Assembly: GCF_018502625.1 (NCBI RefSeq)
Contig: NZ_CP075566.1
Location: 6,203,001 to 6,267,000, forward strand
Origin: Pseudomonas hormoni
GTDB lineage: Bacteria > Pseudomonadota > Gammaproteobacteria > Pseudomonadales > Pseudomonadaceae
DNA length: 64,000 bases
Direction: 5' to 3'
The position numbers were made by a program, and so were the translations under genes. Under the pieces are notes generated by a model. It saw only the letters and a list, made by a program, of their open reading frames with translations. It had not been told where the DNA came from and did no database searches. Within the stretch, counting starts at the first letter, position 1. Each line of letters opens with the position of its first letter. Below are positions 18,846 to 27,502 of the stretch, piece by piece.

Positions 18846-19162
18846 ATGACAAATCTTCACCCCGATCCACCCTACGAAAAACCAGCCCCTCCACCCAAAA
18901 GCCGCTTCATGGCACTGACCAGCAATTGCGACGACATGCCCACCTTGTTCGTCGATACCCTCGCACCCCTCGACGTTTTATACGACGCGGCCAGCTTTCG
19001 AATCCGGGCCGTCACCCAAGTAATGGAAACCTGTCGATGCGTGGCTCGATCGAATGTCAGTCTTTCATCCTCAGTGACTTTGCATTGCTCTGCGCCATTC
19101 CGTTGCGGGACGGGTGTGATGTGCTGGATGTGTTGGGGCGGCGGTTGAAGGCGCTGTCGTAA
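18846..19162 (+). pseudogene. Second DUF6124 copy, frameshifted
   Basis: Almost identical to the intact copy at 18108-18431, including the PPYEKP start. It lacks one A in the run at 19027-19029 (GGAAAC against GGAAAAC). The first frame therefore leaves the conserved sequence after TQVMET and runs into an unrelated cysteine-rich tail. The original frame continues with SMRGSIECQSFILSDFALL to a stop at 19160-19162. Either this is a young pseudogene after tandem duplication, or it is a homopolymer sequencing error. The intact leader ahead of it suggests recent inactivation. Confidence 0.75.
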
Positions 19163-19227
19163 CATCGGTAAAGGGGGATCCTTCCGGTTTAATTGTAGGA
19201 AGGATCGTCCGGATGATTTTTGATGAC

Positions 19228-19644
19228 CTACTTTGGTAGGTACTGATCCTGAGATTTGACGAATGCGTCGAATTCCGCGGAGTTGTAAACCTCTAGACAA
19301 CCATAAAAAACCATTTTTTTATCGGAGTGCTTGCTGACGGATGAGGTCCTTGCGTAGGCATTACGCATGTATTTCTCGGTTTCTGCATAGGGGTCGTGCG
19401 TGACCTCAAGGGTGTCCTCGTTTTGAACGATCAGATGCTGACCTTTTCCCATCGACGAGTAGGCGCCAATCGCGAGTCCTATATCAGATTTGATTTCTGA
19501 CTCGTCCTTGAATTGGCCGGAAATACAGTTGGCCAACCCATAATTTTTAAGCGTTTCTCGAGCCTTATCGATACTGATTTCAGCAGATATGACTCGCCCT
19601 GAAACCAATAGCAGTGCCAGCACAATTAACTGCGAGCGCGTCAT
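19228..19644 (-). CDS. Tai4-like immunity protein to T6SS amidase
   Basis: A 138-residue protein with a signal peptide (LIVLALLLVSGRVISA), so it should act in the periplasm, where Tae4 toxins attack. Cysteines in GLANCISGQF and FYGCLEVYNS and the overall size fit the Tai4 family (PF16695). I chose ATG 19644, which overlaps the tae4 stop as ATGA and has GGAG 8 nt upstream; an in-frame TTG 15 nt further upstream is less likely. It is the last gene of the PAAR-tae4-tai4 operon and should bind and block the amidase delivered by sister cells. Confidence 0.82.
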   Translation of the reverse strand: MTRSQLIVLALLLVSGRVISAEISIDKARETLKNYGLANCISGQFKDESEIKSDIGLAIGAYSSMGKGQHLIVQNEDTLEVTHDPYAETEKYMRNAYARTSSVSKHSDKKMVFYGCLEVYNSAEFDAFVKSQDQYLPK

Positions 19645-20213
19645 CCTTTCAACTCCCAAAAGTTTATTTTTTCCAGCTTTACCCTCGGATTGTCATAGGT
19701 GTGGCTGTCTTGCCTATGGTAGTCACTGTCGTCACCGGTCACGTTCCCGTTCCAAAGGGTAGCGTGGCCTGATGCGTCGCTCCACCCGGTGATCTCCATG
19801 ACAATGACGCCTTTTTTGCCATTTATAAAATTTGAATTACTTTGCGTCAAAAGATGGTCGGGTTCGCCCCAGTTATGTCTAAGAAAAGCGAGGAAATCTA
19901 CCACCTTCATGATGTAGGGGAGTTGGTCCGCTCCACTCAATCGATAGATGGGCTGGTTTTTTATGATCGTGCCTTTGGGGATTTTGTATCCGCCATAGTT
20001 AAAGGCTCTGCTTATCCTCAAGGCGCAGGCATTCGCATAAGCATCAGGCTTTTCCACTCTTGCCGCTTCGACTCCGCCGCCGACAAGTCCATAAACCTCC
20101 ACTGAGCCTTTATGACCCACTTCTGCATATGCGTTCCATAAAGTGCTGAAACGAGGCCGTTTAACCGAAATGTTGGAAGACACCCCGCCGGAACTGATGA
20201 CAACTTGAGCCAT
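19641..20213 (-). CDS. Tae4-family T6SS peptidoglycan amidase effector
   Basis: A 190-residue NlpC/P60-like cysteine amidase that would cut the D-Glu/mDAP bond of peptidoglycan crosslinks in competitors. The catalytic pair is visible: C63 in NACALRISRAFNYGG and H150 in ASGHATLWNG, both with the surrounding Tae4 signatures. No signal peptide is present, as expected for T6SS delivery. The start ATG shares one base with the PAAR stop (TAATG), and the stop overlaps tai4, so the three genes are translationally coupled. Confidence 0.9.
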   Translation of the reverse strand: MAQVVISSGGVSSNISVKRPRFSTLWNAYAEVGHKGSVEVYGLVGGGVEAARVEKPDAYANACALRISRAFNYGGYKIPKGTIIKNQPIYRLSGADQLPYIMKVVDFLAFLRHNWGEPDHLLTQSNSNFINGKKGVIVMEITGWSDASGHATLWNGNVTGDDSDYHRQDSHTYDNPRVKLEKINFWELKG

Positions 20214-20797
20214 TATGCTTCCCCTTCCATGTCAATAATTTCGCTTCCAAATGCGTTTGGAATGATGGCTATGCCTTTGGCTCCGACTATCCCGGTCAAC
20301 GCTTTTTCGGTGGGGCCGCTAATGTTGACGGTAACCGTCTCGCCGGGAAAATAACCCGAGGTTTTTACATGAATATTCAAGTCGGTGTAAAACCGGGAAA
20401 CTGACTCAACAGGCACCTGCGCATCGCCATAGGACAAGGAAATATCAGTGATGGTCTTGGGGCGATTGAGCGCGGCAGTGATGCCTGAAAAATCTGCTTT
20501 GTTGTGTTCGGCTCCTCCGTATACAGATGACTGAGCAAACATCACCTTGTTGGATTGTGGAGGGCAGCCGCAGGCAACGTAATCACCTTCCAGGGCAACC
20601 AATCCGGCCGGTAACGTAATGGTTCTGGGCCCGACCGCGACGATAGGGCCTTTTCCTTTGCTGCAGGCTGGGCAACTTGCCAAGTGTCCAATGGACGAGG
20701 TGCTTACGGCGCTATCGATGTTGATACCGACATTCCCTTCCAGTACCGAGCCGCCGGTTGAGGTGGGCGCACCGATACCAATCATCTTCCGTCCCAT
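20213..20797 (-). CDS. PAAR-domain T6SS spike protein with C-terminal extension
   Basis: A 194-residue protein. The N-terminal ~90 residues carry the PAAR pattern (MIGIGAPTSTGGSVLEG, then ASCPACSKGKG and VACGCPP), which would cap the VgrG spike. The remaining ~100 residues (from about YGGAEHNKADF) are an extra beta-rich domain with GETVTVNISG, possibly a docking part for the downstream Tae4. The ATG at 20797 is preferred because GGAG lies 6 nt upstream; a longer form to 20842 would add unrelated residues. First gene of the paar-tae4-tai4 operon. Confidence 0.88.
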   Translation of the reverse strand: MGRKMIGIGAPTSTGGSVLEGNVGINIDSAVSTSSIGHLASCPACSKGKGPIVAVGPRTITLPAGLVALEGDYVACGCPPQSNKVMFAQSSVYGGAEHNKADFSGITAALNRPKTITDISLSYGDAQVPVESVSRFYTDLNIHVKTSGYFPGETVTVNISGPTEKALTGIVGAKGIAIIPNAFGSEIIDMEGEA

Positions 20798-20907
20798 GTA
20801 AATCTCCATTTTAGGGGTATCAGGCCGGTCCGATCTTCGCACTCATGTGTAAGCGCCACGATGGCAGCTCTTCGGCAATGTGTGACTTGATGTTGCTCAC
20901 CACATGA

Positions 20908-20950
20908 GCAAGATCAAAAAATCGCAGCCGTCGGTAGCTCCGACGCAGGG
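20908..20950. repeat. Remnant of a Pseudomonas palindromic repeat
   Basis: The stretch GATCAAAAAATCGCAGCC followed by CGTCGGTAGCTCCGACG resembles the GATCAAAAGATCGCAGC-type interspersed repeat common in P. fluorescens intergenic regions. It lies in the 251-bp gap between the divergent PAAR gene and rlmJ. Confidence 0.4.
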
Positions 20951-21048
20951 ACGTGATTGCAATTGAATGAGCGAATGCCCGCTCAGCCGCGAAGCCCTGA
21001 CGTTCGCCGCCGTACAAGGTAAACTTCCCGGCCTTCGCAGGAGCAATC

Positions 21049-21888
21049 ATGAATTATCGTCACGCCTTCCATGCCGGCAATCACGCCGATGTGTTCAAAC
21101 ACCTGACCTTGACCCGCCTCATCGCCCTGATGTCGCGCAAGGAGCAGCCGTTTGCCTATCTCGACACTCACGCCGGCATTGGTCTGTATGACTTGCAGGG
21201 TGATCAGGCGAGCCGCACCGGGGAGTACCTGGAAGGCATCGCGCGGTTGTGGGATCAGCCGGATCTGCCGGCGTTGACCGCCGATTACATGAAGGTGCTG
21301 CATGACATGAACCCGGATGGCCAATTGCGCTACTACCCGGGTTCACCCGAGTTGGCGCGGCGTCTGACGCGGCCGCAGGATCGGGTGATGCTTAACGAGA
21401 AACACCCGGAAGACGGCGTGCTGCTCAAGGACAATATGGCCGGTGATCGTCGGGTGAAGGTTCACTTGGGCGAAGGCTGGCATGTGCCGCGGGCGATGTT
21501 GCCGGTGCAGGAGAAGCGGGCGGTGATGTTGATCGACCCGCCGTTTGAACAGCTGGATGAAATGCAGCGCTGTGCGGCGGCGCTGAAAGAGGCGGTTGGC
21601 CGGATGCGCCAGACGGTGGCGGCGATCTGGTACCCGGTGAAGGACCAGCGCATGTTGCGTCGCTTCTATCAGGATCTGGCGGGGTCGGGTGCGCCGAAGT
21701 TGTTGCGGGTGGAGTTGCTGGTGCATCCGCTGGACACGCCGAACAGTTTGAACGGTTCCGGATTGGCGATTGCGAATCCGCCGTGGGGGCTGGAAGAGGA
21801 ATTGCGTGAGTTGCTGCCGTGGTTGTCCAAAAAGCTTGGGCAGACCCAGGGTGGGTGGCAGATGGATTGGTTGATTGCCGAGAGTTGA
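21049..21888 (+). CDS. rlmJ: 23S rRNA (adenine-2030-N6)-methyltransferase RlmJ
   Basis: A 279-residue SAM-dependent methyltransferase that modifies A2030 of 23S rRNA before ribosome assembly. The family N-terminus NYRHAFHAGNHADVFKHL is present, along with YLDTHAGIGLYDL for SAM binding and the adenine-N6 methylase motif IDPPFEQ. AGGAG stands 5 nt before the ATG. It is monocistronic, with a REP pair immediately downstream. Confidence 0.96.
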   Translation: MNYRHAFHAGNHADVFKHLTLTRLIALMSRKEQPFAYLDTHAGIGLYDLQGDQASRTGEYLEGIARLWDQPDLPALTADYMKVLHDMNPDGQLRYYPGSPELARRLTRPQDRVMLNEKHPEDGVLLKDNMAGDRRVKVHLGEGWHVPRAMLPVQEKRAVMLIDPPFEQLDEMQRCAAALKEAVGRMRQTVAAIWYPVKDQRMLRRFYQDLAGSGAPKLLRVELLVHPLDTPNSLNGSGLAIANPPWGLEEELRELLPWLSKKLGQTQGGWQMDWLIAES

Positions 21889-21923
21889 TTGTTGATCAGA
21901 TGTTTTGATGGTGTTTGATCGGG

Positions 21924-21991
21924 CGCCTTCGCGGGTAAGCCTCGCTCCTACAGCTCGGTGTGATCTGTAGGAGCGAGGCTTGCCCGCGATG
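21924..21991. repeat. REP pair (TAGGAGCGAGGCTTGCC class)
   Basis: An inverted pair around CTGTAGGAGCGAGGCTTGCC between the convergent rlmJ and msrA genes. Confidence 0.8.
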
Positions 21992-22008
21992 CTTTTAGGG
22001 CCTGTAAA

Positions 22009-22656
22009 TCAGATCGGGCAGGTCACGCCGGTGCCGCCGATCCCGCAATACCCTTCAGGGTTCTTCGCCAGGTACTGCTGGTGATACGCCTCGGCAAAGT
22101 AGACCGTCGGTGCTTCGTCGATTTCGGTGGTGATGGTGCCTTTGCCCGCCTTGGTCAACTCAGTCTGGAACACTTGTGCGCTGTGCTTGGCCGCTTCCAG
22201 TTGGGTCGGGTTGGTGGCGTAGATCACCGAGCGATATTGTGTGCCGATGTCGTTGCCCTGGCGCATCCCCTGAGTCGGGTTGTGCAGTTCCCAGAACATC
22301 TTCAGCAGCGCTTCGTAGCTGACTTTTGCCGGCTCGTAGACCACAAGTACCACTTCGCTGTGGCCAGTCAGGCCTGAGCAGACTTCTTCGTAAGTCGGGT
22401 TTGGCGTGAAGCCGCCGGCGTAACCCACCACCGTGCTGACCACGCCTTCGCGCTGCCAGAATTTGCGTTCCGCGCCCCAGAAGCAGCCCAGGCCGAAGAT
22501 TGCGAAATCCACGTCGGTGACGAACGGGCCCAGCAGCGGGGCGTCGTGGACGAAGTGTTTTTCCGGCAGGCTCATCGGAGTTTCGCGGCCGGGCAGAGCT
22601 TGTTCTTTAGTCGGGAGCACGTTTTTGTTCACCAGAATTTCCGAGCGCAGAACCAT
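22009..22656 (-). CDS. msrA: Peptide-methionine (S)-S-oxide reductase MsrA
   Basis: A 215-residue enzyme that repairs oxidised methionine, using thioredoxin to recycle. Catalytic C58 is in the GLGCFWGAE motif; resolving cysteines lie near the C-terminus ([12 protein letters not shown]). The long N-terminal extension ([14 protein letters not shown]) is normal for Pseudomonas MsrA. Two adjacent ATG codons are possible; the second (22656) has better spacing from AGAGG. Its place next to dipA matches P. aeruginosa. Confidence 0.95.
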   Translation of the reverse strand: MVLRSEILVNKNVLPTKEQALPGRETPMSLPEKHFVHDAPLLGPFVTDVDFAIFGLGCFWGAERKFWQREGVVSTVVGYAGGFTPNPTYEEVCSGLTGHSEVVLVVYEPAKVSYEALLKMFWELHNPTQGMRQGNDIGTQYRSVIYATNPTQLEAAKHSAQVFQTELTKAGKGTITTEIDEAPTVYFAEAYHQQYLAKNPEGYCGIGGTGVTCPI

Positions 22657-22732
22657 CATCAGTCCTCTCAGTCAGGTTGAATGTAAATTGTCAGACACGC
22701 AGTTTGCCCAATGCCGGCCGGTTACGCACTAC

Positions 22733-22828
22733 CTTGTGGGAGCGGGCTTGCTCGCGAAAGCGGTGTGACAGTCGACATCAATGTTGTGAGATAGACCGCA
22801 TTCGCGAGCAAGCCCGCTCCCACAGGTC
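22733..22828. repeat. REP pair (GGGAGCGGGCTTGCTCGCG class)
   Basis: Inverted copies of TGTGGGAGCGGGCTTGCTCG separated by about 50 nt, upstream of msrA and reaching the end of dipA. Both copies carry an intact version of the CT-core target used by the IS110 element. Confidence 0.82.
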
Positions 22829-25520
22829 AGGCGATTGGGCCACGCGGGTAGCGCTTGAGCTTTTCGATCAGCTCGGAGCCCGGGATCGGTCGGTCGAACA
22901 GGTAGCCCTGGCCGACGTCGCAGCGGTGGCGGCGCAGGAAGGCCAACTGCTCGGCCGTCTCGATGCCTTCAGCCACGACCTTGATTTTCAGGTTGTGGGC
23001 CATGGCGATCACCGCAGAGGTGATTTCCATGTCGTCCTGGTTGTCCGGGATTTCGTGAATGAAGCTTCGATCGATCTTAATGATGTCGATCGGGAATTTT
23101 TTCAAGTAACTAAGCGACGAGTAACCGGTGCCGAAGTCGTCCATGGCCAGGGTCAGGCCCAGACGCTTGAGCTGGTCGAGCTGCAAGTGAGTGTCTTCGG
23201 TGGCTTCCAGCAGCAGGCCTTCGGTCAGTTCCAGCTCCAGCAGGTTCGCTGGCAGCGCTTCTTCCTTGAGGATGTTGGCGATCGACGACACCAGGTCCGG
23301 GTCGGAAAACTGCTTGGGTGACAGGTTGATCGCCACTTGCAGGTTGCCCAGGCCGGCGGCCGTCAGCTCTTTGCTCATGCGGCACGCCTGGCGCGCGATC
23401 CATTTGCCGATCGGAATGATCAGGCCGGTTTCTTCGGCGACGCTGATGAACTGGTCCGGGCGGATCATGCCTTTTTCCGGATGGTTCCAGCGTAGCAGCG
23501 CTTCCATGCCGAGCAGGCGACCGCTGCGCAGGCAGAGCTTGGGCTGGTAGAACACGTCCAGCTCGTTCTGGGTCAGGGCGCGGCGCAGGTTGTTCTCGAC
23601 GAACAGTTTGTAGCTGGCCTCGGCGTTCAGCGCTTCGGTGAACACCTGAACCTGGTGTTTGCCGTTGGCCTTGGCCTTGTGTAGCGCGAGCCCGGCGTTA
23701 CGCATCAGGGTTTGTGGATCGCGGCCGTGCAGTGGCGCGCAGGCCAGGCCCACGGAGCCGGTGACGCTGATCAGCTGATTGTCGACGAACATCGGTTTGT
23801 CGAGGGTCGCCAGCAGTTGATTGGCGACTTGTTGGCCCATCGCGAGGTCGGTGTTGTCCAGCAGCACGGCGAATTCGTTACTGGCGAAACGCGCCAGGCT
23901 GCCGCTCGGGATCAGGCTGTTGCGCAGACGCCGCGCCAGGCTGATCAGCAGCTTGTCGCCGGTCTGATGGCCGAGGCTGTCGTTGATCCGCTTGAAGTTG
24001 TCGATGTCCACCAGCAACAGGCTGATCGGGGTATCGCTGTCTCGGGCGAAGCGTTCATCGAGGTTGCGGATGAACGCCGGACGGTTGCCGAGGTTGGTCA
24101 GGTTGTCGGTGTAGGCCAGACGCTCGATGCGCTGCTGCGCGAGTTTGGTGTGGGTGATGTCTTCGTAGATGCCGATGTAATGCGTCAGCTCGCGGTTGTC
24201 GCCGTACACCTTGGAAATCGACAACTGGCCCCAGTAAGGTTCGAGATTTTTGCGACGGCTTTTGAATTCGCCCTGCCAGCTGTTGCTCTTGGCCAGCGCC
24301 GAGGGCGCGTCGAACAGCAGTTCGCTGAGGTTTTCCAGGGCCGGCAGTTCCGACAGGCGCTGGCCGTGGACTTCTTCGGTGCTGTACTGGGTGATCGCGG
24401 TGAAGCTTGGGTTGACGTATTCCACCACGCCGTCGCAGTTGACCAGCAAAAAGGCGTTGGCACTTTGCTCGACCGCACGCTGGAACAGGTGCAGGGCGCT
24501 GGTGGCGGTGCGGCGGTTGTGGTTGTTGATGACCTGGGCGAACTGGTCGGCCAGCTCGCCAGCGAAGGCGATCTCATCGGACTGCCAGGCGCGGGTCGCA
24601 CCCGTTTGTTCCAGGCAGAGCACGCCGACCACTTGGCCATCGACGCGAATGCTGGCGTCGAGCATTGCGTTCACGTCGCGCGGGCGCAGGCTCTCGGCCA
24701 TTTCCCGGGTGCGTGGATCACGAATCGCATTGTGGGCATCGATCGCACGGCTGCCGTGTAGCGCATCCATGTAATCGGGGAAACCGCTGACGTCGATCGG
24801 TTCCGGCAACGCGTATTCCTGGGTCGCGCGGTGATACGCCGAGATCGGCACCAGCGTCGAACCGTCGAGGTTCCACAGGCTGGCGCAGTCGATTTCGTAG
24901 ATGTCACAGGCACTGCGGGTGATCAGTTCAGCGGCTTCTTGCAGGGAATTGCCGGTGCTGTAGCGCTGGCGGGTCAGCAGCAGGATCAGGTCTTGCTGGG
25001 CGCGCACGCGATCCAGGTGCAGGAGTTGCTCCTGTTGGGCGCGCTGATTGAGTTCAAGAGCGATCTGCAGGCGCGAGTTCTGGGTTTCCAGGTCCAGCAC
25101 CGGGAGCAGCGGTTCGCCCTCGAACAGACCGTCGACCACCAGCAGGTAGCCGCGCAGCAGGTGTCGATTGTGTTGTTTGTAGGCTTCGCCCATTTCCAGC
25201 AGGCTCAACGTGCCTGCGGCGGTGTGCAGGGTGTAGCGGATCAGGTAATGCGGGCTCTCGCTGAGTTGCTGCTGGACGGCGTCATGCAGCTGATAGCGCG
25301 CTTCGGGCTCCATCAGGCTGGCGTAGGGCGAGCCGACCAAGGCACAGAGTTCCACCGCCGGCAGGCCGAACTGTCGCTCGCAATTGGGATCGAGAAACAG
25401 CAGCGCCCAGCTTGGTTCATTCAGCCGTTCGAAACGCAGCATGCCGAGCCGCGAGGGCACAGGCAACTGCGTCACTACCTCGGCCACCATACGGCTGGCG
25501 GCATCGGGTTGGCTCTTCAT
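22827..25520 (-). CDS. dipA: c-di-GMP phosphodiesterase DipA (PAS-GAF-PAS-GGDEF-EAL)
   Basis: An 897-residue cytoplasmic signalling protein without membrane segments. In order it has an N-terminal PAS-like region (to ~130), GAF (~195-345), PAS (~350-460), GGDEF (~465-625) and EAL (~640-890). The GGDEF active-site motif is degenerate (ASNEF near residue 548). The EAL domain is intact (MEALLRW near 672, ELTEG, DDFGTGYSSL and KIDRSF). It should therefore hydrolyse c-di-GMP and favour dispersal, as the P. aeruginosa homologue PA5017 does. Position between msrA and aceF supports orthology. The 313-bp gap upstream (25521-25833) holds the promoter and a REP pair. Confidence 0.93.
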   Translation of the reverse strand: MKSQPDAASRMVAEVVTQLPVPSRLGMLRFERLNEPSWALLFLDPNCERQFGLPAVELCALVGSPYASLMEPEARYQLHDAVQQQLSESPHYLIRYTLHTAAGTLSLLEMGEAYKQHNRHLLRGYLLVVDGLFEGEPLLPVLDLETQNSRLQIALELNQRAQQEQLLHLDRVRAQQDLILLLTRQRYSTGNSLQEAAELITRSACDIYEIDCASLWNLDGSTLVPISAYHRATQEYALPEPIDVSGFPDYMDALHGSRAIDAHNAIRDPRTREMAESLRPRDVNAMLDASIRVDGQVVGVLCLEQTGATRAWQSDEIAFAGELADQFAQVINNHNRRTATSALHLFQRAVEQSANAFLLVNCDGVVEYVNPSFTAITQYSTEEVHGQRLSELPALENLSELLFDAPSALAKSNSWQGEFKSRRKNLEPYWGQLSISKVYGDNRELTHYIGIYEDITHTKLAQQRIERLAYTDNLTNLGNRPAFIRNLDERFARDSDTPISLLLVDIDNFKRINDSLGHQTGDKLLISLARRLRNSLIPSGSLARFASNEFAVLLDNTDLAMGQQVANQLLATLDKPMFVDNQLISVTGSVGLACAPLHGRDPQTLMRNAGLALHKAKANGKHQVQVFTEALNAEASYKLFVENNLRRALTQNELDVFYQPKLCLRSGRLLGMEALLRWNHPEKGMIRPDQFISVAEETGLIIPIGKWIARQACRMSKELTAAGLGNLQVAINLSPKQFSDPDLVSSIANILKEEALPANLLELELTEGLLLEATEDTHLQLDQLKRLGLTLAMDDFGTGYSSLSYLKKFPIDIIKIDRSFIHEIPDNQDDMEITSAVIAMAHNLKIKVVAEGIETAEQLAFLRRHRCDVGQGYLFDRPIPGSELIEKLKRYPRGPIA

Positions 25521-25706
25521 ATGGAGGGAAACTCGCTTCGAATGTGCTGATCGCGCCGGGCTCTCGCCCTCTTTACTGTTGCCTGCGGCAAGGTTGCATC
25601 ATTGCGACACCGACTGACAAGAGACATGAAGGCCAAGTGCTATAAGAATATGTCGGCAGAGGCGAAGTTTTCTTCAGCCAGCGTCGAAAACTAATGCATT
25701 TGGCCT

Positions 25707-25822
25707 TCTGTGGCGAGCGAGCTTGCTCGCGCTTGAGTGCGCAGCACTCACAAAATCGGCAATCGTTGCCCGAATGTTGGGGCCGCTACGCAGCCCAGCG
25801 CGAGCAAGCTCGCTCGCCACAG
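25707..25822. repeat. REP pair (GGCGAGCGAGCTTGCTCGC class)
   Basis: Inverted copies of GTGGCGAGCGAGCTTGCTCG lie between dipA and the phosphatase gene. Nothing else was recognised in this gap. Confidence 0.8.
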
Positions 25823-25833
25823 GTGCTTCGGGT

Positions 25834-27243
25834 TTAACGTAGTATAGGAATGCCGATCGATTGCAGGCGCTTGCCGTTCCGGTCGTGGTAATTGACCTGA
25901 ATCTGCTCCCGATCGACCACCAGATGGGCAAAGTTGTCCTGGCTGATCACCTCGCTGGTCAGTTCATGCCGATAATCTCCCGCCGCTGTCCGGGCGAGCG
26001 GTTGGTCGAGGATGAAAGTGGAGGCCTTGGCATAGGGCAGCAGTTTGCTGTTGCACAGCGGCGAGGAGACGATGGTGTGAACCTCGAAGTCCGGGTCTTC
26101 GCTGTGTGTCAGCCGGCTGGTGAGGGAGCCGTGCACATCGCCGGACACGAAGAAGACGTTGTTGATGCGGTGTGTGCGAATAGTCTCCAGCAACCGCAGG
26201 CGTTGTTCCGGAAAGGCTTTCCAGGCGTCATCGCCCAAGCGTTTGCGGTCGGGGTAGAACATGACGCTGGTGACAACAAATTTGACCCGGGCCGGGCTGT
26301 GGATCAGCCAGTTGCACAAAGCTGTTTCCTGCGCTTCGTCGAGGATACGCCGATCGCCGGCTGACAGAGTGCGCCGGGTACGGCTGTCGGTGACAAACCA
26401 CTCGATATCACCGTGGGTGAATTGATACCAATAGCGCTCCAGGTGTCGATCGATGTTCCCATCTTCAAGCAACTCATGGGCCGGGCTGTGGCTGGCTTGA
26501 TATAACTCATAGGCGGCAATGGCATTGTTATAGAGATGGTCATCGTTTTTGTTTTTATTGGCGGGCCAATTGTCTTCGATTTCATGGTCGTCGAGGATCA
26601 TGTAAGTCGGCGTGCCGGACATCAACTTTGTAATATGAGGCTGGGAAAAAGCCATTCGGTACTTACTGAGTATTTCCTTGTACTCCCGATCCGGAGCGAT
26701 GATGTTCAAGTCATCGATATAAACTTGGTCGCCTGTCATCAACAGGGCGCTGATGGGCGTTTCGGCGCGCTGCGCGAGGTGGGTGATGGAGGCGAAGATC
26801 CGGTCGCCCAGATGCGGCAGCGAAGGCGCGCCGACCGTCATTCGCAGGTAACGGCACGAGCCGACGATGTAAGCCCGTGGCGTCGCGGGATTACTGGACT
26901 GGGTGCTGAAACGGTAGACATCCCGAGGCCATTGCAGCGGCAGTTCCTGAATCGTCTCCACGGTGTGCACCGGGCTCATGGGGCTGAACCAGCCAGCCTG
27001 GTATTCGTACTCGGTATCGGCGGGGAGGTCGTTGAGGGCAAAGACGTCGCACATGTCACGCGCGCTTGTCAGTTGTTTGAACATTCCTTTGGACCAGAGA
27101 GTGTCACCGCTGCGTCGATAACGAATTCCACCAAATACCAAAGCATCTTTCTGTAATTCGCCACGGAAAAAGATGCGTGCATGATGCGTTGTAGTGTGGC
27201 CAATAATAGGGCCGACTGTAGGTTTAAACATGTTCGAATCCAT
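25834..27243 (-). CDS. PhoD-like alkaline phosphatase family protein
   Basis: A 469-residue metallophosphoesterase of the PhoD-like group. Metal-binding motifs are visible: GSCRYLR, GDQVYIDDLN, LDDHEIEDNW and VSGDVHGSLTSRL. There is no signal peptide or twin-arginine motif at the N-terminus, unlike classical secreted PhoD, so it is probably cytoplasmic. The substrate is not predictable and could be a phosphodiester or phosphomonoester. It is monocistronic. The sequence upstream (27244-27402) is AT-richer and presumably its promoter. Confidence 0.85.
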   Translation of the reverse strand: MDSNMFKPTVGPIIGHTTTHHARIFFRGELQKDALVFGGIRYRRSGDTLWSKGMFKQLTSARDMCDVFALNDLPADTEYEYQAGWFSPMSPVHTVETIQELPLQWPRDVYRFSTQSSNPATPRAYIVGSCRYLRMTVGAPSLPHLGDRIFASITHLAQRAETPISALLMTGDQVYIDDLNIIAPDREYKEILSKYRMAFSQPHITKLMSGTPTYMILDDHEIEDNWPANKNKNDDHLYNNAIAAYELYQASHSPAHELLEDGNIDRHLERYWYQFTHGDIEWFVTDSRTRRTLSAGDRRILDEAQETALCNWLIHSPARVKFVVTSVMFYPDRKRLGDDAWKAFPEQRLRLLETIRTHRINNVFFVSGDVHGSLTSRLTHSEDPDFEVHTIVSSPLCNSKLLPYAKASTFILDQPLARTAAGDYRHELTSEVISQDNFAHLVVDREQIQVNYHDRNGKRLQSIGIPILR

Positions 27244-27403
27244 TCGAGGTTGTACTAACTAAGCAAGTAAGCTGACCAAACTTTATGTCTGTCATTTGTG
27301 TAACTAAGCCTAGTGGCTGACCGGCAAAAAATATCGTGCCGAAGTGGATTCGAGTTGTGGGCGAACTCAGCCACGAGCGTAGGAAAGAGACTTTCTTCAA
27401 GGC

Positions 27404-27432
27404 AAAAAAAGCCCCGCCAAATTGGCGGGGTT
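27404..27432 (-). terminator. Rho-independent terminator of aceE-aceF
   Basis: On the minus strand, CCCCGCCAATTTGGCGGGG is followed by a run of T. A second GC hairpin lies closer to the aceF stop (27473-27496) but lacks a T run. Confidence 0.88.
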
Positions 27433-27502
27433 GAGGTACGAGCGTGGCGCTCGGAAAACGTGGAACGCGAACGGCCCTCCGGCGAAGGAGGGCCGGCCGG
27501 TG

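Noticed and set aside
27473..27496. GC-rich hairpin right after aceF as the operon terminator
   Set aside because: It has no T run on the minus strand; the next hairpin at 27404-27432 does and is preferred.
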